A stretch of 64,000 nucleotides of DNA from Mycolicibacterium hippocampi. Its GTDB lineage: Bacteria > Actinomycetota > Actinomycetes > Mycobacteriales > Mycobacteriaceae. The DNA lies in assembly GCF_010723735.1 (NCBI RefSeq), contig NZ_BLLB01000002.1, forward strand, positions 2,170,001-2,234,000, given 5' to 3'. Below are positions 55,924-64,000 of the stretch, one piece after another. The position numbers and the translations under genes are program-made. Position 1 is the stretch's first letter. Every line of letters starts with the position of its first letter. The notes below the pieces were generated by a model, which did not search any database, was not told where the DNA came from, and worked only from the letters and a program-made list of their open reading frames with translations.

Positions 55924-57058
55924 AGCGCGACCTAGCTGTTGCGGGTCATGACGTTGTAGACGCCGACACGGGTTGAGGTGTCTAGGGGACGGGTTCTTCG
56001 GCGGCAGGATGAGAAATCGCCAAACCCCTCGTCCTGAGAACCGAAGGAACCCGTCCATGACCCACGGTAATGCCCCGTTGTCTGTTGAAGGCCGGCGCCG
56101 ACTCGTCGCTCGGTGTGCTGATCGTCCGATCGCCCATGTGGCCGCTGAGATGGGAATCTCGCGGGCCTGTGCCAGTAAGTGGGTCAACCGGTTCCGCCAG
56201 TTCGGGGAGATCGGCCTGCTCGACCGTTTCCTGTGCTCCACACCACCAGCCCACCGCGACCGCCGCGGAGCTTGTCGTCGAGATCGAGGCGCTACGGCGC
56301 ACCCGGAAGTGGTCGGCGTCGCGGATCGCCTTCGAGCTTGGCCGCCAGGGCGTGCTGGTCAGTCGGCGGACCGTGAGCAGACATCTGGTGGGCTTGGGCT
56401 TGAACCGGCGCCGGTTCATCGACCCCAATGGTGACCTGAATCGAGTGCCGCGACCCATCGTGGCGCGCCGGCCGGGTCACATGGTCCACGTCGACGTGAA
56501 GAAAGTCGGCCGCATCCCCGACGGTGGCGGCTGGCGTGTGCACGGCAAGGGCAGCGCCCAGGCTAAGGCGGTCGCCTCGGCCACCACAGCCGGCACCCGG
56601 GCCGGGTATGTCTATCTGCACTCCGCGGTCGACGGCTACTCCAGGCTGGCCTACACCGAAGCACTCGACGACGAACGAGCAGTCACGGCAATCGGATTCG
56701 TACACCGAGCCCGCGTATGGTTCGCCGCTCACGGCATCAACCACATCCAGCGGATCGTCACCGACAACGGCTCCTGCTACCGAGCCAAGGACTTCGGCCA
56801 CGTCCTGCACGGCGCCCGGCATCAATTCATCACGCCCTACACCCCACGCCACAACGGCAAGGTCGAGCGCTACAACCGGATCCTGGCCGAAGAGTTCCTC
56901 TATGCCCGAATCTGGACCTCAGAAACCCAAGGAGCCGACGCACTCAAGGTCTGGAACATCCACTTCAACTACCATCGACCACACTCTGCCGCCGCAGGTC
57001 AGCCACCAGCATCACGACTCGCCACCGGCGTCACCAACGTCATGGCCTCATACAACTA
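55924..57058 (+). mobile_element. IS481-like insertion sequence, copy 1
   Basis: Identical over about 1135 bp to 60466-61600 except for one recognised base (G/C in the transposase, near 56930). Imperfect terminal inverted repeats: the left end begins TAGCTGTTGCGGGTCATGAC and the right end, read inward, TAGTTGTATGAGGCCATGAC. Nine shared bases lie left of the visible repeat, so the true left edge is 55924-55933. No target duplication could be settled by eye. Confidence 0.85.
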
Positions 57059-57059
57059 G
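56057..57059 (+). pseudogene. IS481-family transposase, frameshifted (copy 1)
   Basis: ATG 56057 (AAGGAA upstream) opens with THGNAPLSVEGRRRLVARC and a helix-turn-helix (AAEMGISRACASKWVNRF). At TTT 56227-56229 one extra base shifts the frame; the rest, with the DDE catalytic core (HVDVKKVG, VTDNGSCY, HNGKVERYNR), continues in the +1 frame to 57059. Removing one T restores a continuous IS481 transposase of about 333 residues. The same frameshift is in copy 2. Confidence 0.85.
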
Positions 57060-57325
57060 CTCACAACTGAATTCTTCGTGGCGATCCAGATCGACACTCG
57101 ACGGCACAATTAGGTATCCCAACAACCTCACACGGTTGAAGGAAGGGCCCTCGATTCCTTCGGAGGGAAGGTAGGCTACGAATTCGTGGCGTAAAAACAG
57201 GAAGCATAGCCACTGACGCATTCGACGACTTCCACCTAGGCATGTCTCACCCGTTATAGCAAAGTTACAAGTTAGGGGCCTATTGTGCGATTCATCGCCT
57301 ATGCAACCCTTTGGGGCGTAGGGCC
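57060..57325. other. Spacer between IS481 copy 1 and the glycosyltransferase
   Basis: About 266 bp without a supportable gene. The promoter for the glycosyltransferase should be within or come from the insertion sequence. Confidence 0.35.
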
Positions 57326-58504
57326 GTGAAGATATTGCACGTGCAGCAAACGCTCGCGCGCAGACATGGCGGCCCATCGGCCGTGTTGCCGCAGCTGGCG
57401 AAGGCGCAGGCGGCCGCAGGCCACGACGTGGTGGTGGCGACGACGAATGCTGATGTCCCTGTTGGTACCTATCACGAACCCGGCTGGGACTTAATCCAAG
57501 GAAGCCGCGTCAAGGTGTTGTACGCACCTGTCCAGTTCCATCCATTGAAGATTTCGCTAAACCTGGCGAGATACCTTTGGACGGCAGTTCCTAGCTTTGA
57601 TGTAGTCCATATACACGGCGTATATCGTTTCCCAACCACTGTCGCGGCCTATCTGTGTAGGTGGTACAAAGTTCCGTACCTCATTCGTCCGCACGGCACG
57701 CTTGATCCTTATGCGTCTAATAGGAGCGCGGCAGGCAGAATCTGGATGAAAAGTTTGTATCGTCGCTGGTTCGTCATTCCAAATCTGAATGCGGCTGCCG
57801 CAATCCATTACACCGCTGAGAGGGAACGGGAGCGCGCAGCCTTTCTCAGACTTCGGGCGCCGTCCTTTGTGGTCCCCAACGGTCTCGATTTGGATGTTTG
57901 GCAATCACGACCGCAACGAGGAAGGCTGCGTGAAGCTTGGGGAATTGGTGACGCGCCACTCGTCTTGTTCCTAGGGCGCATCGATGAGATTAAGGGCCTT
58001 GATTTACTAGTTCACGCCTTCGACGCGGTGCGGCAGGCCGAGCCGAGTGCTCGCTTGGTGATCGCGGGACCGGACAACGATGGCTATGGCCGAGAGGTGC
58101 GCCGGTGGGTTTCTGAGCTTGGTCTCGACAAGTATGTGCATATCGTAGGGCCGCTCGATGGTGTCGACGTCCAGCAAGCATTCGTAGATGCCGACGTGTT
58201 TGCCCTTATTTCTCGCACTGAGAACTTCGGCGTGGCCGTTGTGGAAGCAATGGCTTGCGGCCTCCCCGTAGTTATCTCAGACCAGGTTGGTATTCACCCC
58301 GACGTTTCGCGTAATGGCGCTGGATTAGTAACAAATTGTGATTCCGCTGAGGCGGCAGACGCGCTGTTGATGTTGCTGAAAGATCCGAAACGACGGAGGG
58401 CGATGGGACAGGTGGGCCGCGAATTGGTGGAGCAGAGCTACTCGTGGTCAGCAATTGTAGAGGCGCTCAACAGCCGGTACGAAGAACTAAGTAAGAGGTG
58501 CTGA
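57326..58504 (+). CDS. GT4-family glycosyltransferase
   Basis: 392 residues from GTG 57326 (AGGG upstream; a TTG at 57311 is also in frame). Typical GT-B/GT4 blocks are HGGPSAVLPQLAKAQAAAGHDV, VVHIHGVYRF, RPHGTLDP, LFLGRIDEIKGLDLLVHAF, and the EX7E motif ENFGVAVVEAMACGLPVV. It resembles mannosyl- or rhamnosyltransferases of exopolysaccharide clusters. It lies with the polymerase between the two IS481 copies. Confidence 0.9.
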   Translation: MKILHVQQTLARRHGGPSAVLPQLAKAQAAAGHDVVVATTNADVPVGTYHEPGWDLIQGSRVKVLYAPVQFHPLKISLNLARYLWTAVPSFDVVHIHGVYRFPTTVAAYLCRWYKVPYLIRPHGTLDPYASNRSAAGRIWMKSLYRRWFVIPNLNAAAAIHYTAERERERAAFLRLRAPSFVVPNGLDLDVWQSRPQRGRLREAWGIGDAPLVLFLGRIDEIKGLDLLVHAFDAVRQAEPSARLVIAGPDNDGYGREVRRWVSELGLDKYVHIVGPLDGVDVQQAFVDADVFALISRTENFGVAVVEAMACGLPVVISDQVGIHPDVSRNGAGLVTNCDSAEAADALLMLLKDPKRRRAMGQVGRELVEQSYSWSAIVEALNSRYEELSKRC

Positions 58505-58773
58505 GCCTACAGCCATGTCGAAACTGCTCAAAGCGTTCTACGTCGACGGCGGACTGGCTAAGTTCTGTAAACGAGTCGAGTCCGAAGTCCCGGGGTTTGC
58601 AATCGAGTAGCTGGCCGGTGTCGACTAGGCACGCGGACTACAGCGGTATAGTTGCAGCTCAGGGGTCTCGGGTGAGATTGATCGGTAGGAGTGCTGGGCG
58701 TGGATGTGCACGCGATTTTGATGGGTGCACATGCCGGTGGTGAGGAAATGAGTCAGGTCGAGGGGGTCTGTTT

Positions 58774-60027
58774 GTGTCCGTAGCGGGGCGAGATTCTGGA
58801 CTGGGTGCACAATCGCGGGGGAGTGGCCAGATTGACTGGGGACTGTTCCTGCTTGTCGTCGTCGCTTCGCAGGGTTACTTCGGGCTGATTCCCGCAGGAG
58901 AGCAGTGGCGCAAGAATCTGATTCTGATTGCCGTTGGCGCGATATTGTTGGTATTAATCGTTCGCGAACGGACTCGCCTATTCAACTCTGTGTACTTTCC
59001 CCCCCTTGTTCTATTTATGGTTGCTTGGTATCTCCTCGCTAACTTGTTGTCCGAAAGTCCGGGCTACGGGCCTGTTTTTCTGGTGGGCATGATCGCGTAT
59101 GTCTTTCTCCGTCAAAGCGCCGCAAAGCCGACGCTCCAAACGTTCGCGCTCGCGACTACAGTAGCCCTTGTTCCTTCAATGGTGGGGCTGTTCATTCCAC
59201 TTGGCATGCCCGTGTTTATGCATGCAGGCAGTTCTGGTGGATACGCTGGCTATTTCCCATGGAATAGTTTTTCTGGAGTATGCGCTGCAGTCGCGATAGT
59301 GAGTATCGCCACGCTGCTTTTTGGCGCCGGGTTCATGTGGTGGCATCTGCCGGCCGTTGCACTGGCACTCTTTGCGCTCGTGGTGGCGAAGTCGGCAACT
59401 TCGACGCTTGCCTGCGTAGCGGCTCTTGGCTCGCTTCTGATGCTTACCGTGATGCGCCGGGTAGACGCTCGACACAGACTGCTCGTATTCGTCGTTGCAG
59501 GAATGGGTGTTTTTGTAGCTGCGCTCGGCCTAACTGGCACTTCGATATTTTCTGTAATTGCAGATGTCACGGGGCGCGATGAGGATTTCAGCCGTAGGAC
59601 AGATATTTGGCAATATGGCCTGAAGGGGATATCTGAATCCCCATACTGGGGCTATGGGTCGACATACTGGGAATCGCAAAGGGGAAACTCGGCGCAGAAT
59701 GGATTCTTAGAGTTCGCTCTTTACGCGGGGATCCCGGCGGCGATTGCCTTTATAGGACTCGTTATTGTCTCTGGGTATCGCCTGATCGTAGCGTTAAGTC
59801 CACTGCTGCCATTTTGGACTCTCGGAGTAGTTTGGAGCTTGGCAATTTCGCAACTCGCCTATCCATCGGTCTCATCGCTGCCATTGTGGATTGCCATCGC
59901 GTCAACTGCTCGGATTGCAGTTGGGCCCGCCCCTTATACTGCAACTACTCGACAGCGTGGTGCCCTGGAGGCGAGACGAAACCAACGCGGGAATGCGGTC
60001 CACGCCGTTGTACCATTTCGTAACTGA
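58774..60027 (+). CDS. O-antigen polymerase/ligase-like (Wzy) membrane protein
   Basis: 417 residues from GTG 58774 (GAGGGGG at 58760-58766). About ten hydrophobic helices and a periplasmic loop with the Wzy_C-type sequence TGRDEDFSRRTDIWQYGLKGI, GYGSTYWES and QNGFLEFALYAGIPAA, the pattern of O-antigen polymerases and ligases. It polymerises lipid-linked repeat units in a Wzx/Wzy route; a Wzx-like gene lies at the right window edge. A 268-bp spacer precedes it. Confidence 0.85.
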   Translation: MSVAGRDSGLGAQSRGSGQIDWGLFLLVVVASQGYFGLIPAGEQWRKNLILIAVGAILLVLIVRERTRLFNSVYFPPLVLFMVAWYLLANLLSESPGYGPVFLVGMIAYVFLRQSAAKPTLQTFALATTVALVPSMVGLFIPLGMPVFMHAGSSGGYAGYFPWNSFSGVCAAVAIVSIATLLFGAGFMWWHLPAVALALFALVVAKSATSTLACVAALGSLLMLTVMRRVDARHRLLVFVVAGMGVFVAALGLTGTSIFSVIADVTGRDEDFSRRTDIWQYGLKGISESPYWGYGSTYWESQRGNSAQNGFLEFALYAGIPAAIAFIGLVIVSGYRLIVALSPLLPFWTLGVVWSLAISQLAYPSVSSLPLWIAIASTARIAVGPAPYTATTRQRGALEARRNQRGNAVHAVVPFRN

Positions 60028-60073
60028 ACCGACCTGGGCCTGGTGGTGGCTGTGATCGCACCAGGAGGATGTG

Positions 60074-60468
60074 GTTGTGGCTGCGCACAGGAAGTTCGAC
60101 CGAGAGACCCGTGAGCGGGCAGCACGGATGTATGACCGGCTTGCTGAGACCGAGGACTCGTAGATGGCGGCGCGCCGGCATGTCGGGGGCTGCTCGGGAT
60201 CAATCAGGCGACGTTGCGGATATTGGATTTAGGACCGCCATTTCTCGACCCGGCCCGCGGTGACCGACAGCGGTACGATGCGGGGGCGGATTTTACGGCG
60301 TTGCGCAAGGAGAACGCTGAATTACGCAGGGCCAATGAGATTCTTAAGACAGCGTCGGCGTTTTTCGCTGCGGCGGAGGTCGACCGCCGACTTCGGTGAT
60401 CGTCGACTACATCGACGCTCACCGCCACCGCTTCGGGATCGACCCGATGTGCGTGGTGCTCACCGAGC
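60074..60468 (+). pseudogene. IS3-family orfA plus start of orfB, degenerate
   Basis: Pieces in several frames: [55 protein letters not shown] (orfA end) and the orfB start YIDAHRHRFGIDPM. Stops and shifts break it. It is cut at 60466 by IS481-like copy 2. Confidence 0.75.
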
Positions 60469-61600
60469 GCGACCTAGCTGTTGCGGGTCATGACGTTGTA
60501 GACGCCGACACGGGTTGAGGTGTCTAGGGGACGGGTTCTTCGGCGGCAGGATGAGAAATCGCCAAACCCCTCGTCCTGAGAACCGAAGGAACCCGTCCAT
60601 GACCCACGGTAATGCCCCGTTGTCTGTTGAAGGCCGGCGCCGACTCGTCGCTCGGTGTGCTGATCGTCCGATCGCCCATGTGGCCGCTGAGATGGGAATC
60701 TCGCGGGCCTGTGCCAGTAAGTGGGTCAACCGGTTCCGCCAGTTCGGGGAGATCGGCCTGCTCGACCGTTTCCTGTGCTCCACACCACCAGCCCACCGCG
60801 ACCGCCGCGGAGCTTGTCGTCGAGATCGAGGCGCTACGGCGCACCCGGAAGTGGTCGGCGTCGCGGATCGCCTTCGAGCTTGGCCGCCAGGGCGTGCTGG
60901 TCAGTCGGCGGACCGTGAGCAGACATCTGGTGGGCTTGGGCTTGAACCGGCGCCGGTTCATCGACCCCAATGGTGACCTGAATCGAGTGCCGCGACCCAT
61001 CGTGGCGCGCCGGCCGGGTCACATGGTCCACGTCGACGTGAAGAAAGTCGGCCGCATCCCCGACGGTGGCGGCTGGCGTGTGCACGGCAAGGGCAGCGCC
61101 CAGGCTAAGGCGGTCGCCTCGGCCACCACAGCCGGCACCCGGGCCGGGTATGTCTATCTGCACTCCGCGGTCGACGGCTACTCCAGGCTGGCCTACACCG
61201 AAGCACTCGACGACGAACGAGCAGTCACGGCAATCGGATTCGTACACCGAGCCCGCGTATGGTTCGCCGCTCACGGCATCAACCACATCCAGCGGATCGT
61301 CACCGACAACGGCTCCTGCTACCGAGCCAAGGACTTCGGCCACGTCCTGCACGGCGCCCGGCATCAATTCATCACGCCCTACACCCCACGCCACAACGGC
61401 AAGGTCGAGCGCTACAACCGGATCCTGGCCGAAGAGTTCCTCTATGCCCGAATCTGGACCTCAGAAACCCAACGAGCCGACGCACTCAAGGTCTGGAACA
61501 TCCACTTCAACTACCATCGACCACACTCTGCCGCCGCAGGTCAGCCACCAGCATCACGACTCGCCACCGGCGTCACCAACGTCATGGCCTCATACAACTA
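60466..61600 (+). mobile_element. IS481-like insertion sequence, copy 2
   Basis: Same 1135-bp unit as 55924-57058, same orientation, inserted into an IS3 remnant. One recognised difference: Gly-to-Arg (GGA to CGA) in the transposase near 61472. The spacing between the copies is 4542 bp. Confidence 0.85.
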
Positions 61601-61601
61601 A
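60599..61601 (+). pseudogene. IS481-family transposase, frameshifted (copy 2)
   Basis: As copy 1, with the extra T at 60769-60771 and stop TAA at 61599-61601. The DDE residues are present in the second frame. Confidence 0.85.
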
Positions 61602-61787
61602 CCGGCCGGGGCGCGTCTAGCCTTAGGCGTCGAACGTTACTGTGGGCGCGGAAGTGCTCACTGACCGGCGACCAGCGTTATCCTTCCGAATCGCTATCTG
61701 CTTGAGGCTCGCCGATCACCTCCCATTAGGGCGTGGTTGAAAAACGCTTCATGAACTGCGACGCTGTTAGTGAGGAGGTGCCCGCAA

Positions 61788-62600
61788 ATGATCGTACTTG
61801 ATTCGGCAAGGATGGCTAAGAGAGGCTGGAAAGCCCTTCGCGCGAGAGGATTCCTGGCGAAGCCGAATTCTGATGATGTTAAAATCTGGATGCGTGCAGT
61901 GCGCACAGATGGCGTGTGCGTCATACCCGGCTTCTATGACCCGACGACATGCGCGGAGTTACGCCGGGAAATAGAGAATGTAGCCGAGCGGTTTCCAGGT
62001 GCTGTACATAACAGGTCAAATGGGGCGGACCGCCGCATCTTCGGTGCGGACTGCGCGGCAGAGGGAATAAGGGCGTTTGCCGATGAGCCTCAGCTTCTGA
62101 ATGCAGCAAGGACCGTCCTTGGCGGTGACGCTACAAACGCGTTCACGCTTGCTGGAATGATCGCCTATAGGGAGGGCAATCTAGGATCAGGTGATGGCTG
62201 GCACCGTGACAGCTTCTTTAATCAGTTCAAGGCAATCGTTTATCTGACTGATGTTACCGCCGAGAACGGCCCGTTCGAGTACATCCTGGGCTCGCATCTC
62301 GTTCAGCAGAAGTTCTCAGATCACGCTAAATACGGCATTCCACTGAGTACTTCACGGATCGAGAACGAATCTGTCAGCAGGTTGGCCTCCGCCGAAACTC
62401 GCCGCCACCGCGTGCTCACCGCGTCGATGGGAACCCTGGTGCTCGCCGACACCACTGGTATTCACCGCGGCATGCCGCTCGTAGGGGGTGAGCGTTATGC
62501 GCTCACCAATTATTACTTCCCCGGCAAGTCGCTCAACTCAAAAACGTTCGACCATTTCAGCCCGGTACTCGGACGACATATACCCGTCTCGGTGTACTGA
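61788..62600 (+). CDS. Phytanoyl-CoA dioxygenase (PhyH) family protein
   Basis: 270 residues from ATG 61788; GAGGAGG is nine bases upstream. The Fe(II)/2-oxoglutarate facial triad is His139-x-Asp141 (GWHRDSF) and His226 (GIHRGMP), with the 2-oxoglutarate Arg in GGERYAL. PhyH-type enzymes hydroxylate lipids, amino acids or sugars; in polysaccharide clusters the target is probably a sugar or lipid carrier (inference). It stands alone between IS481 copy 2 and an IS3 remnant. Confidence 0.85.
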   Translation: MIVLDSARMAKRGWKALRARGFLAKPNSDDVKIWMRAVRTDGVCVIPGFYDPTTCAELRREIENVAERFPGAVHNRSNGADRRIFGADCAAEGIRAFADEPQLLNAARTVLGGDATNAFTLAGMIAYREGNLGSGDGWHRDSFFNQFKAIVYLTDVTAENGPFEYILGSHLVQQKFSDHAKYGIPLSTSRIENESVSRLASAETRRHRVLTASMGTLVLADTTGIHRGMPLVGGERYALTNYYFPGKSLNSKTFDHFSPVLGRHIPVSVY

Positions 62601-62759
62601 CTGATGCCGCCTTGGTGACAGCGCCACCACGAGGCGGCGAACCTCACGACGCAAATTGGAAATTCCCAATTCTGCTCACCGTAAGTGCGCACCTGTGCTT
62701 CGCCGATGAGGGCGGGTCTCCTTCGATGCTGGTGGTCTTTCCCGGGGCTAAGTCATCTG
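62601..62759. other. Spacer, no gene
   Basis: No supportable gene; short frames here lack signals. It grades into IS3-related sequence on the right. Confidence 0.35.
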
Positions 62760-63061
62760 GCTTGGGGCCTTGGGGCTTCGACTTCCAGCTCAATGGGCAT
62801 GGGCCGCGTCGGGCTCGCCGGCGACAACGCCGCGATGGCGAGTTCACCCTGCTACAGGAGAACGTCCTCGACCGCCGCCGATGAGACGCCCGTGAGTAGC
62901 TGCGCATCGCCGTCGTCACTTGGATCGAGCGGCACCGACCACCGGCGTCGCCGCCAAGCCGGCCTCGGCCGGCTGATCCCGACCGAATAGGAAGCAATCA
63001 TGACCACACCGGCCAGTCAGAGCGCTTGACCGAAACTGTTACCCGATCGTGCAGCAGACCC
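62760..63061 (+). pseudogene. IS3-family orfB C-terminal remnant, right side
   Basis: In mixed frames on the plus strand: SSMGMGRVGLAGDNAAMAS, LLQENVLDRRR, LRIAVVTWIERH, LGRLIPTE and EAIMTTPASQSA, ending in CGATCGTGCAGCAGACCC at about 63044-63061. It corresponds, inverted, to the remnant at 38181-38390. It may be the distal half of the copy that starts at 60074. Confidence 0.7.
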
Positions 63062-63073
63062 AGATAATGAGTG

Positions 63074-64000
63074 TCACGCTGGTCCCTCCTGCCCTGTTGG
63101 CGAGGGGCGGGTGAGACGGAGTTGATTCACAACGCGCCGCGACAGCCAGAACATGGCCAGCATGGCAACGACGCTCGATGCGAAGAAAACGAAAGCGACG
63201 TTGGTGATCGTAACCTGCCCCAAGGCGGCAAGCGCACCAAGTCCTCCCAGATGCACGACTAATGCGCTTGCCGTCGCCGATGAGATCTGGCCACCGCGTC
63301 GTTCGTAAAAAGACGCGAGTGATACGACGTGGTAGATCGATTGTGCGGCTGCCCCACCGAGCAGGGCGGGAAGGAGTCCTATTGCCTGGTTGTATTCGTT
63401 CGCGAACAGCGACCTAAAAGACAGTAGTAGGAGCAAGTAATAGACAGCTGTGAAACCTACAACCGCAAGCGCGTACCAGATCTGAATGCGCCAGAATCCG
63501 GAGAAGTCGCGATTGAGGAGGCGTCTATATAGAAATGGTTGAAGCTGTTGGGTAATAGCGTTGAAGAACATCGCCTCCGCCATTGCGAGTGTGACTCCAA
63601 CGCTGTAAACACCTGCGGCGGCGAGACCCAAGTATGCCGATACGAAGAATCTATCGACGCTCGTACGAATCCACTGACTCGCTTGGTGCACAAAGAGTGA
63701 CAGTCCGAACCTTAGGATCAGGGATGTATTTGACCGATTGGTCGCCTTGTCCGCGGACTCGAATGGCTTTCTGCGTAACTCCAGCACATAGACCGTCTGC
63801 ACGACACCACCGGCGAGCGCGATAGAGAGCAGGCGATTGGTGACCGTGGGGGAATCCAATTCAAATGCCAGTACGGTCAGCACCACATTGAGTATGGCAA
63901 ACGCGAACTGCCCTGTGACAGCCCAGGAGTAGGCCTGAGCGCCGCGATAGTAGGAAAGCTCGCACACGTTTAGTGCCTGCACGTAGCTGACGGCAACGAT
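63074..64000 (-). CDS. Wzx-like polysaccharide flippase, partial (5' end outside)
   Basis: At least 309 residues, with the frame open past the window edge at 64000. About ten hydrophobic helices include RFGLSLFVHQASQWIRTSVDRFFVSAYLGLAAAGVYSVG, the polysaccharide-transporter (PST) family block, and LPALLGGAAAQSIYHVVSLASFYERRGG. It flips lipid-linked repeats for the Wzy polymerase. Family length is usually 400-450 residues, so roughly 100-140 N-terminal residues lie outside. Confidence 0.82.
   Translation of the reverse strand: MVAVSYVQALNVCELSYYRGAQAYSWAVTGQFAFAILNVVLTVLAFELDSPTVTNRLLSIALAGGVVQTVYVLELRRKPFESADKATNRSNTSLILRFGLSLFVHQASQWIRTSVDRFFVSAYLGLAAAGVYSVGVTLAMAEAMFFNAITQQLQPFLYRRLLNRDFSGFWRIQIWYALAVVGFTAVYYLLLLLSFRSLFANEYNQAIGLLPALLGGAAAQSIYHVVSLASFYERRGGQISSATASALVVHLGGLGALAALGQVTITNVAFVFFASSVVAMLAMFWLSRRVVNQLRLTRPSPTGQEGPA

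Noticed and set aside
58514..58609. 31-codon frame (MSKLLKAFYVDGG...) between the glycosyltransferase and Wzy
   Set aside because: Too short and without family or ribosome-site support; could be a relic.

Overview
The window reads as a chromosomal segment of a high-GC mycobacterium, most likely a fast-growing Mycolicibacterium-type species (inference). From position 1 to about 35.4 kb it carries genes found in the Rv3280-Rv3293 neighbourhood of Mycobacterium tuberculosis (recalled from knowledge, not searched). These are pcd, lrpA and lat (lysine catabolism), rsbW-sigF (general stress sigma factor), accA3, sseA with a SufE-like gene, maf, accE5 and accD5. Species-specific genes are interleaved among them. 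No rRNA, tRNA or CRISPR array was seen.

Layout. 0.1-1.3 kb: AhpD-like protein and an SDR. 1.4-5.4 kb: lysine 6-aminotransferase pathway with its Lrp regulator, then an Mrr-nuclease-like membrane protein. 5.5-8.5 kb: NmrA-like protein, TerC-like protein, a winged-helix protein and CsbD. 8.7-10.7 kb: SigF locus with SigF-type promoters, an unlisted 51-residue membrane peptide, RsbW, SigF and a STAS protein. 10.9-20.4 kb: MobA-like, VOC and epimerase genes, accA3, a secreted protein, a diguanylate cyclase, an SLC13-type transporter and sufE-sseA. 20.6-30.3 kb: an apparent catabolic regulon (MHS transporter, semialdehyde dehydrogenase, FCD-type GntR regulator, two Asp/Glu-racemase-superfamily enzymes, a D-2-hydroxyacid dehydrogenase, an amidase and a DUF3830 protein). 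A shared 12-bp palindrome upstream of three of its transcription units ties it together. AbiEi-like and MazEF-like genes sit inside. 30.3-35.4 kb: acyltransferase, two secreted PASTA-like paralogues, maf, accE5, accD5.

From 35.5 kb the M. tuberculosis-like order ends. A DUF1501/DUF1800 pair is followed by a nest of broken insertion sequences (38.2-41.5 kb) and then an extracellular polysaccharide island (42-64 kb, running off the window). The island has a DUF4012 protein, a Wzc-like BY-kinase, UDP-glucose dehydrogenase, two GT4 glycosyltransferases, a GDP-mannose-3,5-epimerase-like enzyme, and a low-GC three-gene operon (CMP-nonulosonate synthetase, a NeuB-SAF-TIM-barrel fusion, a GDP-mannose-dehydratase-like enzyme). 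It also has a sulfotransferase, a Wzy-like polymerase, a PhyH-type oxygenase and a Wzx-like flippase. Two virtually identical IS481-like elements, both with the same frameshift, bracket a glycosyltransferase and the polymerase. Degenerate IS3-family remnants lie in opposite orientation at about 38-41 kb and 60-63 kb.

The most notable systems are the GntR-palindrome regulon, with two racemase-fold paralogues of different cysteine make-up, and the foreign-looking nonulosonate-type operon inside a sulfotransferase-containing exopolysaccharide cluster.
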